The notes beneath the pieces are model-generated. The model saw only the letters and a list, made by a program, of their open reading frames with translations, did no database searches and was not told the DNA's origin. The position numbers were made by a program, and so were the translations under genes. Below, one piece after another: positions 1-9,309 of a stretch of 64,000 nucleotides of DNA (the stretch's first letter is position 1; each line of letters opens with the position of its first letter). The stretch is from Rothia halotolerans (lineage in GTDB: Bacteria; Actinomycetota; Actinomycetes; Actinomycetales; Micrococcaceae), in contig NZ_NOIU01000003.1 in NCBI RefSeq assembly GCF_004136635.1, positions 1 through 64,000 on the forward strand. Direction: 5' to 3'.

Positions 1-74
1 CCCGGTCGTTAAGGCTCTGTGCGCCGATGGTACTGCACCCGTGAGGTGTGTGGGAGAGTAGGACACCGCCGAAA
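1..74 (+). rRNA. rrf: 5S ribosomal RNA, 3' part
   Basis: The window opens inside a 5S rRNA. The stretch from the GCGCCGATGG block through GGGAGAGTAGG to ACACCGCCG is the conserved 3' half of bacterial 5S rRNA. The 5' part, and presumably the 16S and 23S genes, lie before the window. The exact 3' end is uncertain by a few bases. Confidence 0.9.
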
Positions 75-86
75 ATATTATTATGT

Positions 87-151
87 AGTGAGGGGGCCTT
101 GGAGCGCCGCATTCAGCGATGAGTGCGTTGCTCCGAGCCCCCTCACTTTTT
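87..151 (+). terminator. Rho-independent terminator of the rRNA operon
   Basis: A long hairpin (AGTGAGGGGGC at 87 pairing with GCCCCCTCACT ending at 147, plus an inner GGAGC/GCTCC stem) is followed by a run of T. It sits just after the 5S end and is a classic intrinsic terminator. Confidence 0.9.
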
Positions 152-529
152 GCATTTAAAGGCTTTGAGGTCGGGAATGAAGGAGTGACGTTCGCTTCTC
201 CGCAGTCCTCCTCCTGGGCGTGGGGTGCGCTGCCTGCCTTCTGCAGGACCTCGAATCGTCTGTTGTGCCCGGCACACCGCCGCTCTCATCGCTTCGCCGA
301 CACGGAAGGCCATCCGGCAGCGCCGGTCTGTCGCGGGTCTCTCGCCCGCCGCAGAGCAGCTAGCTTTCTTCCTTCGGCCGTAGGCCTCTCCTCAAGAGCG
401 GCGACAGAGCGCCCAGAAGCGGTAGGGGAGTGGAGCACTCTGACGGGATGGCCCTTGGCGTGGAGCCTGGGACTGGGTTGAGAGGGGCCCGCCGGTTTCG
501 CAGAGGGAGACTCCGACACAGGAGGTACG
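152..529. other. Gene-free stretch
   Basis: No open frame here has an actinobacterial codon pattern, a plausible ribosome site or a recognisable protein. The overlapping frames on both strands look like chance frames. No RNA or repeat was recognised. Confidence 0.5.
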
Positions 530-584
530 ACGATGCCCCCGTGGCTCGGTCCACGATCAGTGAACCGAGCCCCGGGGGCATCGT
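530..584 (-). terminator. Hairpin terminator without U-tract, downstream of otsAB
   Basis: Two 21-base arms (530-550 and 564-584, one mismatch) form a very stable stem with a 13-base loop, 22 bases beyond the trehalose gene's stop codon. There is no T-run on either side. It resembles the I-shaped terminators described for actinobacteria. Confidence 0.7.
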
Positions 585-605
585 GCGTTCCGGGCCTTCT
601 GCGGA

Positions 606-3077
606 TCAGCTCGTCTCGTCGGTCTCGATCCGCTCGAGCTGCCGGGTGTGCTTGCGCCGGAGATGGGCCAGCCGCGCCAGGGCGTGGGACATCGCCTCGG
701 GACCCGTCAGCCGGGTCCTGGCGATGGTTTCGGCGCGCCCCACCTTGATGCCCAGATCCTCGGAGCCGAGGACGCCGAGGGCGTGCTCGTCGGTGAGGTC
801 GTCACCCGCGAAGAGCGTGGAATCGGCATCGGTGAAGTCCATGAACATCTTCATGGCGTCGCCCTTGTCGACCGAGAGCACCGCGCACTCCACCACATTC
901 TCCCCCGGGGTGAGGTGTACGCCGGGGATCTCCTTCAGCACCCGCACGGCCTCCGCCTCGGCGGTCTCGGCGTAGACCTGGTCCTCCATGGGCCGGGTGT
1001 GGAAGGCGACGCCGGCCGGCTTGTACTCGATCTCCGAGCCCGGATACCGGCTGACGAGGGCCTCCACAGCGGTGCAGGCCTGCTGGAGCGCCTCCCGCTC
1101 CTCCTCGGAGAGCTTCAGGTCCGGGGAGTCCTTCCCAGCCGCCGAGAAGTCGAACTCCCCGCCATGGGAGCCCGAGAGGAGCATGAGCCCGTTGGGGTCC
1201 GCCACCTTGCGCAGGAACTCCATGGGACGCCCGGAGATGAGCGCCACGTGGGTCCCCGGCTGCCGTGCGATGTCCTCGAGCGAGCTCTGGGACAGGGGGA
1301 GGGCCTTGGACTCCCCGGGGTTCACGGTGAACGGCGCGAGGGTCCCGTCGAAGTCCATCGCCACCAGGAGGTGGTCCGCCGCCGCGATGCGCTGCAGCTC
1401 CTCCTCGATGGCCCGGTTGGGGAAGGGGCCGTGCCCCAGGTCCTGCACCGGGGCGGTCACGGGGACCGCCGGCATCTCGCCGGTGGTGGGCTCCGGGCCG
1501 AGCTTGTCCTCCCGGGTGCGCCCCAGGTCGTCGAGGAAACGAGTCGACCAGTCCTCGACGTCGTGCGAGAAGATCTGCTCCCGCATGCGGTGCATCCTCT
1601 GCCGCATCTCCAGCTCGGGCATCTCCTTCGCGTAGAGGAGGGCCTCCTTGAAGCCGTCGATGTCGTGCGGGTTGATGAGGATGGCGTCGGGGAGCTGCTC
1701 CGCCGCGCCGGTGAACTCCGAGAGCACCAGCACCCCGGAGTTGTCCAGGTGGCTGACGACGAACTCCTTGGCGACGAGGTTCATCCCGTCCCGCAGGGAG
1801 GAGACCACCATGACGTCGGTGGCCAGGTACAGCGCGACCATCTCCTCGAAGGGGTACCCGTGGTGCAGGTAGCGGATCGCGGTGTGGGAGATGGTGTCGA
1901 ACTGGCCGTTGAGGCGTCCCACCATCCCCTCGATCTGCTCCCGCAGCTGGATGTAGGAGTCCACCCGCTCCCGCGAGGGGCTCGCGACCTGGATCATCGC
2001 GGAGTTCTCCACCGTGATGTCGCCGTCGTTGAGCAGCTCGCCGTAGGCCTTGAGGCGGTGGCGGATGCCCTTCGTGTAGTCCAGGCGGTCCACGCCCAGG
2101 TAGACGGTGTCCGGGTTGCCCAGCTCCTCACGGATCTGCTGGGCGCGCCGCTTGGTCTCCGGGCGGGAGGCCATCTCCGCGACGGCCTCGAAGTCGATGG
2201 AGATCGGGTACGCCGAGGCCCGCGCGATCCAGGTGGGCAGCTCCTTGTCCAGGCGCTTCTGCCGGGCCGAGCGGCGCGAGGTCACGTTGGGCATCGAGCG
2301 GGTGTAGGCGCGGCGGAGGCGCTCGTTGCGCGTCTCCTCGTCGAAGTTGTCATCCGGGGTCTGCGTGATCTCGGCGCGTTCGCCGTCGAACTGGATGCCG
2401 AGCATCCGGTCGCAGCAGCGTCGGAAGTTCGCGGCGTCGCCGGGGCGCTGGAAGCCCAGCAGGTCCGCTCCGAGCAGGCCGGTCAGGATCTGCCGGCGCC
2501 ACGGCAGCTGGGCGAAGATCTCCACGGGAGGGAAGGGGATGTGGTCGAAGAACCCGATGGTCAGGTCCGGCCGGAGGTGCCTCAGCATCGCCGGCACCAG
2601 CTGCAGCTGGTAGTCCTGCACCCAGACCGTGGCGCCCTGGGCCGCGTTGCCCGCAGCCGCCTCGGCGAACCGCCGATTGACCTCCCGGTAGGTGTCCCAC
2701 CAGGTGCGGTGGAACTCGGGAGGGGCGATGACGTCGTGGTAGAGCGGCCAGATCGTGGCGTTGGAGAAGCCCTCGTAGTACCTTTCCACCTCCTCCCCGG
2801 AGAGGGGCACCGGCACCAGGTGGAAGACGTCGTGGTCGAAGGGCTCGAGCTCCTCGCCGGCCGCGCCGTGCCAGCCCACCCACGCGCCGTCGTGATGGGA
2901 CATCACCGGGGCGAGCGCGCTGACGAGCCCGCCGGGGGAGCGGCGCCAACAGGCGTTGCCCTCCTCGTCGGTGCTCCGGTCGACCGGCAGTCGGTTCGCG
3001 ACCACCACGAAGTCGTAGGATCCCTGATCTTCCCGGGTCTCGGGGGCGGATGGTTCGTTCTCATGAGTAGGACACAT
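606..3077 (-). CDS. otsAB: Bifunctional trehalose-6-phosphate synthase/phosphatase
   Basis: This 823-residue fusion should make trehalose-6-phosphate from a nucleotide-sugar and glucose-6-phosphate, then dephosphorylate it to the cytoplasmic osmoprotectant trehalose. Residues about 22-540 are a GT20 synthase: VVVANRLPV (24-32), VWVQDYQL (151-158), FDHIPFPP (177-184), GVDRLDYTKG (328-337) and DGMNLVAKEFV (430-440). Residues about 560-810 are a HAD phosphatase with the nucleophile motif DFDGT near 574 and GDDLTDEHAL near 755. An Arg-rich stretch (about 254-282) interrupts the synthase. The ATG is preceded by GAGGAG at good spacing, and a strong hairpin follows the gene. Separate otsA and otsB genes are the commoner arrangement, so the fusion is worth noting. 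Together with the betaine genes it suggests salt or drought tolerance. Confidence 0.93.
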   Translation of the reverse strand: MCPTHENEPSAPETREDQGSYDFVVVANRLPVDRSTDEEGNACWRRSPGGLVSALAPVMSHHDGAWVGWHGAAGEELEPFDHDVFHLVPVPLSGEEVERYYEGFSNATIWPLYHDVIAPPEFHRTWWDTYREVNRRFAEAAAGNAAQGATVWVQDYQLQLVPAMLRHLRPDLTIGFFDHIPFPPVEIFAQLPWRRQILTGLLGADLLGFQRPGDAANFRRCCDRMLGIQFDGERAEITQTPDDNFDEETRNERLRRAYTRSMPNVTSRRSARQKRLDKELPTWIARASAYPISIDFEAVAEMASRPETKRRAQQIREELGNPDTVYLGVDRLDYTKGIRHRLKAYGELLNDGDITVENSAMIQVASPSRERVDSYIQLREQIEGMVGRLNGQFDTISHTAIRYLHHGYPFEEMVALYLATDVMVVSSLRDGMNLVAKEFVVSHLDNSGVLVLSEFTGAAEQLPDAILINPHDIDGFKEALLYAKEMPELEMRQRMHRMREQIFSHDVEDWSTRFLDDLGRTREDKLGPEPTTGEMPAVPVTAPVQDLGHGPFPNRAIEEELQRIAAADHLLVAMDFDGTLAPFTVNPGESKALPLSQSSLEDIARQPGTHVALISGRPMEFLRKVADPNGLMLLSGSHGGEFDFSAAGKDSPDLKLSEEEREALQQACTAVEALVSRYPGSEIEYKPAGVAFHTRPMEDQVYAETAEAEAVRVLKEIPGVHLTPGENVVECAVLSVDKGDAMKMFMDFTDADSTLFAGDDLTDEHALGVLGSEDLGIKVGRAETIARTRLTGPEAMSHALARLAHLRRKHTRQLERIETDETS

Positions 3078-3252
3078 GCTGGCTCCTCGTAGTCCGTGTC
3101 ACCTCATCCTATCCGCGTGACCCATCCTGCAGGGGAGATCGAGCAGGATGTGGACGAGTGAGACGGATGAGACGCATGATGAGGCTCTTCCCAGGGACGA
3201 TCGCTATGGTAGGGATGATCGACAGTCGTCCGACCCACAAGGGAGCACCGCC

Positions 3253-4146
3253 GTGTCCAACTCGTCCTCACCGCGCTCCAGCGACGCGCGGGAACGAGCT
3301 CGCCAGATCGCCGCCAAGCAGAGCAAGCGGTCCTCCACCTCGTCGCGGCGCTGGCTGCAGGTCTCGGTGGTCGCCGTCCTGGTAGTCATCATCGCCGTCG
3401 TCGCGATCGTCTACACGCAGACCCGGGAGGAGGAGATCCCCGAGTCCGGCCCGGTGCCCGCCAGCTCCAACCAGTACGGGGGCATCGTCCTGACCCAGGA
3501 CGGGATCGAGCAGGACGCCTCCCCGGAGGAGGAGCGGGACGTCAACGACCTCACCACCTCGACGAACTCCGCCGCCCCCTCGGATGAGGCCTCGGGCTCC
3601 GACGTCACGATCCCGCCGGGACTGCCGAGCGAGGAGGACGCGGCGAACAACGGCGAGCCGGTCCACGTGACCATGTACCAGGACTACAACTGCGTGCACT
3701 GCGCCCAGTTCGAGGAGCAGTACGGCGAGCAGCTGGAGCAGCAGGTCCTCGACGGCGACATCGTCCTGGAGATCCGGAACCTGAACTTCCTGGACGGGCA
3801 CACCACCACGGAGTACTCTTCGCGCGCTGCGGCCGCCGCCTACTCCGTCGCGGAGCAGGTCGACCCCGCCGCCTTCCTGGACTGGCAGATGGAGATGTAC
3901 TCCCACGAGGGCGAGGGCGGCCTGAGCGACGACGAGATCGCCGACATCGCCTCGAAGCACGGGGCCGACATCAGCGAGGACCTCGACTCCAACAAGTACC
4001 GGCCGATGGTCGACGTGACCGTCGCGGAGGCGCAGGAGAACGACGTCACCGGGACCCCCACGGTCTTCGTGGACAGCAAGCCGCTGCAGCAGGAGGACTT
4101 CATGGGCTTCCTGGACGAGGCCAAGGAGGCCAAGGCCGGGAAGTAG
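3253..4146 (+). CDS. Membrane-anchored DsbA-like thioredoxin-fold protein
   Basis: The predicted protein has 297 residues: a basic cytoplasmic N-terminus, one membrane segment (about 34-55), an acidic Ser/Thr-rich spacer, and an extracytoplasmic DsbA-type thioredoxin domain with a CVHC redox motif (Cys147 and Cys150) and a cis-proline loop (TGTPTVFV). It belongs to the actinobacterial thioredoxin_4/DsbA family and probably acts as a disulfide oxidase or isomerase outside the membrane. I chose the GTG at 3253 because AGGGAG lies 8 bases upstream; the frame is also open upstream from an ATG at 3148, but that part has poor codon character. It is monocistronic, with tRNA-Thr downstream. The exact redox partner cannot be told. 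Confidence 0.85.
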   Translation: MSNSSSPRSSDARERARQIAAKQSKRSSTSSRRWLQVSVVAVLVVIIAVVAIVYTQTREEEIPESGPVPASSNQYGGIVLTQDGIEQDASPEEERDVNDLTTSTNSAAPSDEASGSDVTIPPGLPSEEDAANNGEPVHVTMYQDYNCVHCAQFEEQYGEQLEQQVLDGDIVLEIRNLNFLDGHTTTEYSSRAAAAAYSVAEQVDPAAFLDWQMEMYSHEGEGGLSDDEIADIASKHGADISEDLDSNKYRPMVDVTVAEAQENDVTGTPTVFVDSKPLQQEDFMGFLDEAKEAKAGK

Positions 4147-4278
4147 AAGCCCGTGCCGGGGCCGCAGCCCCTGCGCGTCCGGTCCTAGGGGCGCGGGAGC
4201 AGCCACGTCGGTGGCCGCTCCCGCGCCCTCGCGCGTTTTGGGGATCCCCCGCGGACGCGGGTAACCTGAGGGGCGCGC

Positions 4279-4355
4279 GCCTCCTTAGCTCAGCTGGCCA
4301 GAGCATCTGTCTTGTAAACAGAGGGTCGCCGGTTCGAATCCGGCAGGGGGCTCCA
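4279..4355 (+). tRNA. tRNA-Thr (anticodon TGT)
   Basis: A complete cloverleaf: acceptor GCCTCCT pairs with AGGGGGC (one G-T pair), anticodon loop CTTGTAA gives TGT, and the T-arm GCCGG-TTCGAAT-CCGGC is perfect. CCA is encoded after discriminator T. Confidence 0.95.
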
Positions 4356-4361
4356 GAAACT

Positions 4362-4396
4362 AGGCCGTGACCTGCGGAAATGCGGGTCACGGCCTT
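4362..4396 (+). terminator. Terminator after tRNA-Thr
   Basis: AGGCCGTGACC (4362-4372) pairs with GGTCACGGCCT (4385-4395) around a 12-base loop, followed by TTCGTC. It lies 6 bases after the tRNA. Confidence 0.75.
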
Positions 4397-4593
4397 CGTC
4401 GTCTCAGATGAGGAGCCTACGATGCGCCGGTTTGGTGCCGGATTCGCCGTGTCCAACCGGCTGGGACGGAGGTCTCTGGCAGCACCGGGCCTCGCGCACC
4501 CCTGGCCGCGGCCCCGACCCGCACCGGAATCCACGCGAACCCACAGAGCCGGGTAACATCGACGCGGTGGAACCGAGCTTCGAGGAGGACCCG

Positions 4594-5199
4594 ATGGGTG
4601 AGCAGAGCACCGAGCCGTCGATCATGAGCGGACGGCTTGTGGTGGTGAGGCACGGCCAGACCGACTGGAACAGGGCGGGGAAGATGCAGGGGTCCACGGA
4701 CATCCCGCTCAACGACACCGGCCGCGAGCAGGCGCGGGTGGCCGGACGCCGGTTGCGCGAGCTCACCGCCCCGGGGGAGTCCTGGGACGCGCTGGTGGCC
4801 TCACCCCTCTCCCGGGCGCAGGAGACCGCGCGGATCATCGGGGAGTACATCGGGATCTCCGAGGTGGAGACGGTGCCCGGCATCATCGAGCGCGGCTACG
4901 GGGACGCCGAGGGCGAGGTCCTGAGCTACGAGGACACCCGGCACCCGCAGGACCTCTACGCCGGCGTCGAGCCCGAGGCGGAGGTCTACCGGCGCGGCGT
5001 CGAGGCGCTGCGGGAGGTGGTCCGGAGCCACCCGGGCCAGGAGGTCGTGGCGGTCAGCCACGGGACGCTCATCCGCCGCGCCCTGATCGCGACGACGCCG
5101 GGCGACTGGAGCGCGCGGATCCCCAACGCCGAGGCCATCGAGGTGGACCTGGAGGGGCTCTTCTCCTGGGATCCCGCCAGCTTGGAGCTCACGGACTGA
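4594..5199 (+). CDS. Histidine phosphatase family protein (phosphoglycerate mutase-like)
   Basis: A 201-residue cytoplasmic protein of the histidine phosphatase superfamily. The signature RHGQT lies at residues 19-23, with His20 as the phospho-acceptor. The second catalytic His is in VSHGT (His156). The family transfers or removes phosphate through a phosphohistidine intermediate. Members this short and with this divergence are usually broad phosphatases rather than glycolytic mutases, so the substrate is unknown. The ATG at 4594 follows GAGGAGG at 6 bases; the frame extends upstream to 4408 but the added part is not protein-like. A strong promoter for the fructose genes follows. Confidence 0.85.
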   Translation: MGEQSTEPSIMSGRLVVVRHGQTDWNRAGKMQGSTDIPLNDTGREQARVAGRRLRELTAPGESWDALVASPLSRAQETARIIGEYIGISEVETVPGIIERGYGDAEGEVLSYEDTRHPQDLYAGVEPEAEVYRRGVEALREVVRSHPGQEVVAVSHGTLIRRALIATTPGDWSARIPNAEAIEVDLEGLFSWDPASLELTD

Positions 5200-5268
5200 C
5201 TGGGCCGGCGGGAAAGCCCCGCCTGATGTGCGCTTATCTGCGTTTGGTCGTGAATATGGCCGGACGCG

Positions 5269-5298
5269 TTGACCTCACCACTTAAAGCCACATAAAAT
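5269..5298 (+). promoter_or_regulatory. Candidate promoter of the fructose PTS operon
   Basis: A -35 box TTGACC (5269-5274) and a -10 box TAAAAT (5293-5298) are separated by 18 bases, 52 bases before the fruR start. The AT-rich block around the -10 box stands out locally. Autoregulation by FruR is expected from the family but no operator could be defined. Confidence 0.6.
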
Positions 5299-5349
5299 CA
5301 AAGGTGCACAGACGAGGGTCGCTTCGTCGTCGCGGAGGAGAGTTTCACC

Positions 5350-6141
5350 ATGTTCGCTGAGGAACGTCGGGCGGAGATCGCCAAGCTGGTGTCCAGCGCG
5401 CGGCGCGTCAACGGCGCCGACCTGGCCCGGCGGTACGAGGTGACCATGGAGACGGTCCGGCGGGACCTCGCGGCCCTCGAGGTGGACGGCAAGCTCCGCC
5501 GGGTCCACGGCGGAGCGGTGACGGTCGAGCAGTCCACGGCGACCGAGTCCAGCATCGAGCTGCGCCAGGGCGTCAACACCCCGGAGAAGCAGCGGATCGC
5601 GGCCCGCGCCTACCGGCTCCTGAAGGAGTCCGACGTCAGCGCCGTCATCCTCGACGCCGGCTCCACCACCGAGATCCTCGCCGACCTCATCGCCTCCTCC
5701 GACTTCTCCCTCAAGAGCGGGGCGGACCGGCTCATCATCACCCACGCGCTGCACATCGCGGTGAAGCTCGCCGAGGCGAACGGGATCGTCCTGGACCTGG
5801 TGGGCGGCCAGCTGCGCAAGATGACCTGGGCTGCGGTGGGCACCCGGGCGGCGGAGCACTTCTCCAGCATCCGCCCGGACATCGCCCTGATCGGGGTCAA
5901 CGGGCTCGACGAAGAGTTCGGGCTCTCCACGCCGGGCCTCAACGAGGCCATCGTCAAGACGGCCATCGTCCGCTCCGCGCGGCGGGTGGTGCTGCTCTGC
6001 GACTCCGCCAAGTTCGGCCGCGAGTCGCTCGTCCGGTTCGCCGGGCTGCAGGACCTGGATGCCATCATCACCGACAAGGCCCCGGAGGGATCCCTCGCGG
6101 AGGCACTCGAAGAAGCGAACGTAGAGGTTCTCATCGCATGA
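5350..6141 (+). CDS. fruR: DeoR-family transcriptional regulator of fructose genes
   Basis: This 263-residue repressor has the DeoR layout: an N-terminal helix-turn-helix (about 4-58, with the recognition-helix pattern VTMETVRRDL and the trailing RVHGGAV) and a C-terminal sugar-phosphate-sensing DeoR_C domain with the DAGSTT phosphate-binding loop near 100. GGAGGAGAG lies just upstream of the ATG. It overlaps fruK by 4 bases (ATGA), so translation is coupled. By context and family it should repress fruK-fruA and be released by fructose-1-phosphate or a related phosphate ester. That ligand is inferred. Confidence 0.9.
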   Translation: MFAEERRAEIAKLVSSARRVNGADLARRYEVTMETVRRDLAALEVDGKLRRVHGGAVTVEQSTATESSIELRQGVNTPEKQRIAARAYRLLKESDVSAVILDAGSTTEILADLIASSDFSLKSGADRLIITHALHIAVKLAEANGIVLDLVGGQLRKMTWAAVGTRAAEHFSSIRPDIALIGVNGLDEEFGLSTPGLNEAIVKTAIVRSARRVVLLCDSAKFGRESLVRFAGLQDLDAIITDKAPEGSLAEALEEANVEVLIA

Positions 6142-7097
6142 TCGTCACACTGACCGCCAATCCCAGCCTCGACCGCACGGTGGAGATCCCCGGCGAGCTC
6201 TCCCGCGGGACGGTGATCCGTGCGTCGCGCTCGGTCGCCGATCCGGGCGGCAAGGGCGTCAACATCGCGCGCGCACTGAGCGTGAGCGGCGTCGAGGCCG
6301 TCGCGGTGCTCCCCGGGGACGATGGCGACCCCGTCCTCGGCGGCCTCGCCGAGGCCGACGTCCGCTACGCCAACCTCGCCACCGGCTACCCCATCCGGAC
6401 CAACGTGACGATCGCCGAGCCGGACGGGACCACCACCAAGATCAACGCCCCCGGCGAGCCCTTCGACGCCGTCGCCCAGCAGGAGCTCACGCGGCTGCTC
6501 ATCAAGGAGGCCAAGGGCTGCTCCTGGCTGGTGCTCGCCGGCTCCCTCCCGCCGGGCGTCCCGAGCGACTACTACGCGGTGGTCTCCCGGGCCGTGCGCG
6601 AGGGGCTGGGCGATGAGGCGCCGCGGATGGCCGTGGACACCTCGGGGGCGGCCCTGCGGGACACGCTCAACGGCCAGGACGGCCTGCCCAACCTGATCAA
6701 GCCCAACTCCGAGGAGCTGGCGGAGCTCGTGGGCCGCCCCGGCGACTGGGAGGTCATGGAGAACGACGCCGAGCTGACCGCCCGCACGGCCCGCGAGCTG
6801 GTGGATCGCGGGGTCGAGTCGGTGCTGGCCACCCTCGGCGCGAAGGGCGCGGTGCTGGTCACCGCCGCAGGCGCCTGGTACGCCCGGCACGCCCCGATCC
6901 GGGCCCGCAGCACGGTGGGCGCGGGGGACTGCTCCCTGGCGGGCTTCCTCCTCGCCCACGAGGCGGGCAAGACGCCCCGGGAGTGCCTGGCCCAGGCCGT
7001 GGCCCACGGCTCGGCCGCGGCCTCGCTGCCGGGCACCCAGGTCCCGACGCTGGAGCAGACGACGCCGGAGGCGGTCACCGTTGAAGAACTCGCCTGA
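6138..7097 (+). CDS. fruK: 1-phosphofructokinase
   Basis: A 319-residue PfkB-family kinase that should convert fructose-1-phosphate and ATP to fructose-1,6-bisphosphate, feeding glycolysis. The N-terminus MIVTLTANPSLDRT is typical of 1-phosphofructokinase, the substrate loop PGGKGVN is at 36-42, and the catalytic GAGD motif is near 260-263. Its start overlaps the stop of fruR and the fructose EII gene follows after 99 bases. Placement between a DeoR regulator and a fructose permease makes the 1-phosphofructokinase assignment much more likely than tagatose-6-phosphate kinase. Confidence 0.93.
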   Translation: MIVTLTANPSLDRTVEIPGELSRGTVIRASRSVADPGGKGVNIARALSVSGVEAVAVLPGDDGDPVLGGLAEADVRYANLATGYPIRTNVTIAEPDGTTTKINAPGEPFDAVAQQELTRLLIKEAKGCSWLVLAGSLPPGVPSDYYAVVSRAVREGLGDEAPRMAVDTSGAALRDTLNGQDGLPNLIKPNSEELAELVGRPGDWEVMENDAELTARTARELVDRGVESVLATLGAKGAVLVTAAGAWYARHAPIRARSTVGAGDCSLAGFLLAHEAGKTPRECLAQAVAHGSAAASLPGTQVPTLEQTTPEAVTVEELA

Positions 7098-7196
7098 AGC
7101 ACAGAAGATTTTAATCACGCCGGTAACGAGCGGAGCGGCCAGCGCCCAGCGGTCGAGCCAGTCGGCGCCGGGAAACACGCCCGCTAGGAGGGACTC

Positions 7197-9272
7197 ATGT
7201 CTGCGCTAATCACTGCGGACTTGGTGACGTTGGACGAGAGCATCGGCGATGACCGGTTCGACGTCATCAAGCACCTGGCCGGTCGCATCGTCGACGCGGG
7301 CCGGGCCGATTCGCTCGAAGGACTCTACTCGGACGCCAAGGCCCGGGAATCCAAGACCGACACCGGCATCCCCGGAGGCATCGCCATCCCGCACTGCCGC
7401 TCGGCCTCGGTGCAGATCCCCTCGCTGGGGATGGCGCGGCTGAGCCCCGGCGTCGACTTCGGCGCCAAGGACGGCCCCGCGGACCTCGTCTTCTTCATCG
7501 CGGCCCCGGACGGCGCGGACCAGGAGCACCTGCAGCTGCTGTCCAAGCTGGCGCGCTCGCTGATGAAGAAGGACTTCAAGGAGTCGCTGCGCCAGGCGCA
7601 GTCGCCCCAGGACGTCGTGGACCTGGTCAACGCGGCCCTGGGGCTCAACGCCGAGGGCGAGCAGGCCCCCGCCGCGCAGGCCGCCCCGGCGGGCGCCGCG
7701 GGCGCATCCGCCCCGGCCGAGGGGTCCTCCGCGGAGGGTGGGGACGCCGCCCCGCGCAAGCGGCTCCTGGCCGTGACCGCGTGCCCCACCGGCATCGCCC
7801 ACACCTACATGGCCGCCGACGCGCTGAAGATGGCCGCGGAGGAGAAGGGCGTCCAGCTGGACGTCGAGACCCAGGGCTCCTCCGGCAACGAGGTGCTCTC
7901 CCCGGCGACCATCGAGGCCGCCGACGCCGTGATCTTCGCCGTCTCGGTGGACGTGCGGGACCGCGAGCGGTTCGCGGGCCTGCCCGTGGTCGAGTCCCCG
8001 GTCAAGCGCGGCATCGACGAGCCCGGCGTCATGATCGACGAGGCGCTGGCCGCCGCGGAGGACCCGAACGCGCGGAAGGTCTCGGGAGACCGCTCGGAGG
8101 CCTCGTCCTCCTCCAGCTCCGAGGGGGGCTGGGGCTCGCGGCTCTACAAGTCACTGATGACCGGCGTGTCCTACATGATCCCCTTCGTGGCAGCCGGCGG
8201 CCTGCTGGTCGCCATCTCCTTCCTGATTTCCTCCATCGCGGGGACCGGTTCGGAGATCGCCAACACCTCCGCCTCGATCCTCGGCATCGAGGACGGCGCG
8301 GTCACCGGTGACGGCGCCTCGCTGTTCAACCCCGGCGACGCCGGGTTCTGGATGTACATCGCGGCGGTGCTGAACCAGATCGGCAACCTCGCGCTGGGCC
8401 TGCTGGTCCCGGCGCTCGCCGGCTTCATCGCCTTCGGCATGGCCGGGCGGCCGGGCATCGCGCCGGGTTTCGCCGCCGGCCTGACCGCCAACATGGTGGG
8501 CGCCGGCTTCCTCGGCGGCATCGTCGGCGGCCTGCTGGCCGGCCTGTTCGCCTACTGGCTGGCCAAGCCCAAGCTGCCCCGCTGGCTCGCGGGCATGATG
8601 CCGGTGGTGATCATCCCGCTGCTCGCCACGGCCCTGTCCAGCGGCCTGCTCTTCCTCGTGCTGGGCCAGCCCATCGCGTGGGTCCTCACCGCCCTCAACG
8701 ACTTCCTGCTCTCCATGTCCGGCGCCTCGGCGCTGCTCCTCGGGCTGGTCCTGGGCGGGATGATGGGCGCCGACCTCGGCGGCCCGATCAACAAGGCCGC
8801 GTACCTGTTCGCGACCGCGGGCCTGGCCGAGGGGACCGAGGTCTCCAAGGAGATCATGGCCGCCGTGATCGCCGGCGGCATGGTGGCGCCGCTGGCGATG
8901 GCCCTGGCTACGACCATCGGCAAGCGCTACTTCACCCCCGCGGAGGTCAGCAACGGCCGGGCCGCCTGGCTGCTGGGCGCCTCCTTCATCTCCGAGGGGG
9001 CCATCCCCTTCGCCGCGGCAGACCCGCTGCGCGTGATCCCCTCCTCGATCGTGGGCAGCGCCGTGACCGGCGCGATCTGCATGAGCGCGGGCGTGGCCTC
9101 CCCGGCCCCGCACGGCGGCATCTGGATCTCCGCGCTGGTGACCAACTGGCCGATGTACCTGCTGGCGGTCGTCGTCGGCATGGTCATCACCGCCCTGCTG
9201 TACCTGCTGCTCAAGCGCATCAGCGGCGCCAAGACGGGTGCCGAGAAAGTCAAGGCCGCGGGCGTCGCCTGA
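7197..9272 (+). CDS. fruA: PTS fructose transporter subunit EIIABC
   Basis: This 691-residue membrane protein imports fructose and phosphorylates it at C1. In order: EIIA (about 1-150) with phospho-His66 in IPHCRS; a short Ala/Pro linker; EIIB (about 187-290) with phospho-Cys196 in TACPTGIAHTYMAA; a Ser-rich linker; and EIIC (about 315-685) with roughly eight to ten membrane segments starting at PFVAAGG. Fusion in A-B-C order is normal for actinobacterial fructose permeases. TAGGAGGGA precedes the ATG. Phosphate should come from HPr, encoded two genes downstream, and the product is the substrate of FruK. Confidence 0.95.
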   Translation: MSALITADLVTLDESIGDDRFDVIKHLAGRIVDAGRADSLEGLYSDAKARESKTDTGIPGGIAIPHCRSASVQIPSLGMARLSPGVDFGAKDGPADLVFFIAAPDGADQEHLQLLSKLARSLMKKDFKESLRQAQSPQDVVDLVNAALGLNAEGEQAPAAQAAPAGAAGASAPAEGSSAEGGDAAPRKRLLAVTACPTGIAHTYMAADALKMAAEEKGVQLDVETQGSSGNEVLSPATIEAADAVIFAVSVDVRDRERFAGLPVVESPVKRGIDEPGVMIDEALAAAEDPNARKVSGDRSEASSSSSSEGGWGSRLYKSLMTGVSYMIPFVAAGGLLVAISFLISSIAGTGSEIANTSASILGIEDGAVTGDGASLFNPGDAGFWMYIAAVLNQIGNLALGLLVPALAGFIAFGMAGRPGIAPGFAAGLTANMVGAGFLGGIVGGLLAGLFAYWLAKPKLPRWLAGMMPVVIIPLLATALSSGLLFLVLGQPIAWVLTALNDFLLSMSGASALLLGLVLGGMMGADLGGPINKAAYLFATAGLAEGTEVSKEIMAAVIAGGMVAPLAMALATTIGKRYFTPAEVSNGRAAWLLGASFISEGAIPFAAADPLRVIPSSIVGSAVTGAICMSAGVASPAPHGGIWISALVTNWPMYLLAVVVGMVITALLYLLLKRISGAKTGAEKVKAAGVA

Positions 9273-9309
9273 GGCATCGCCGGACCGAGAGAGTAAGGAC
9301 TGATTGTTG

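Noticed and set aside
119..481. A 120-residue frame after the 5S rRNA
   Set aside because: It starts inside the rRNA terminator loop, has no ribosome site and no coding-like third-position bias.
648..3092. An 814-residue open frame antisense to otsAB
   Set aside because: It mirrors the GC-rich codon pattern of otsAB, has Val/Gly/Arg/Leu-rich nonsense composition and no recognised motif. The many other long antisense frames, such as those opposite the synthetase and groEL, were rejected for the same reason.
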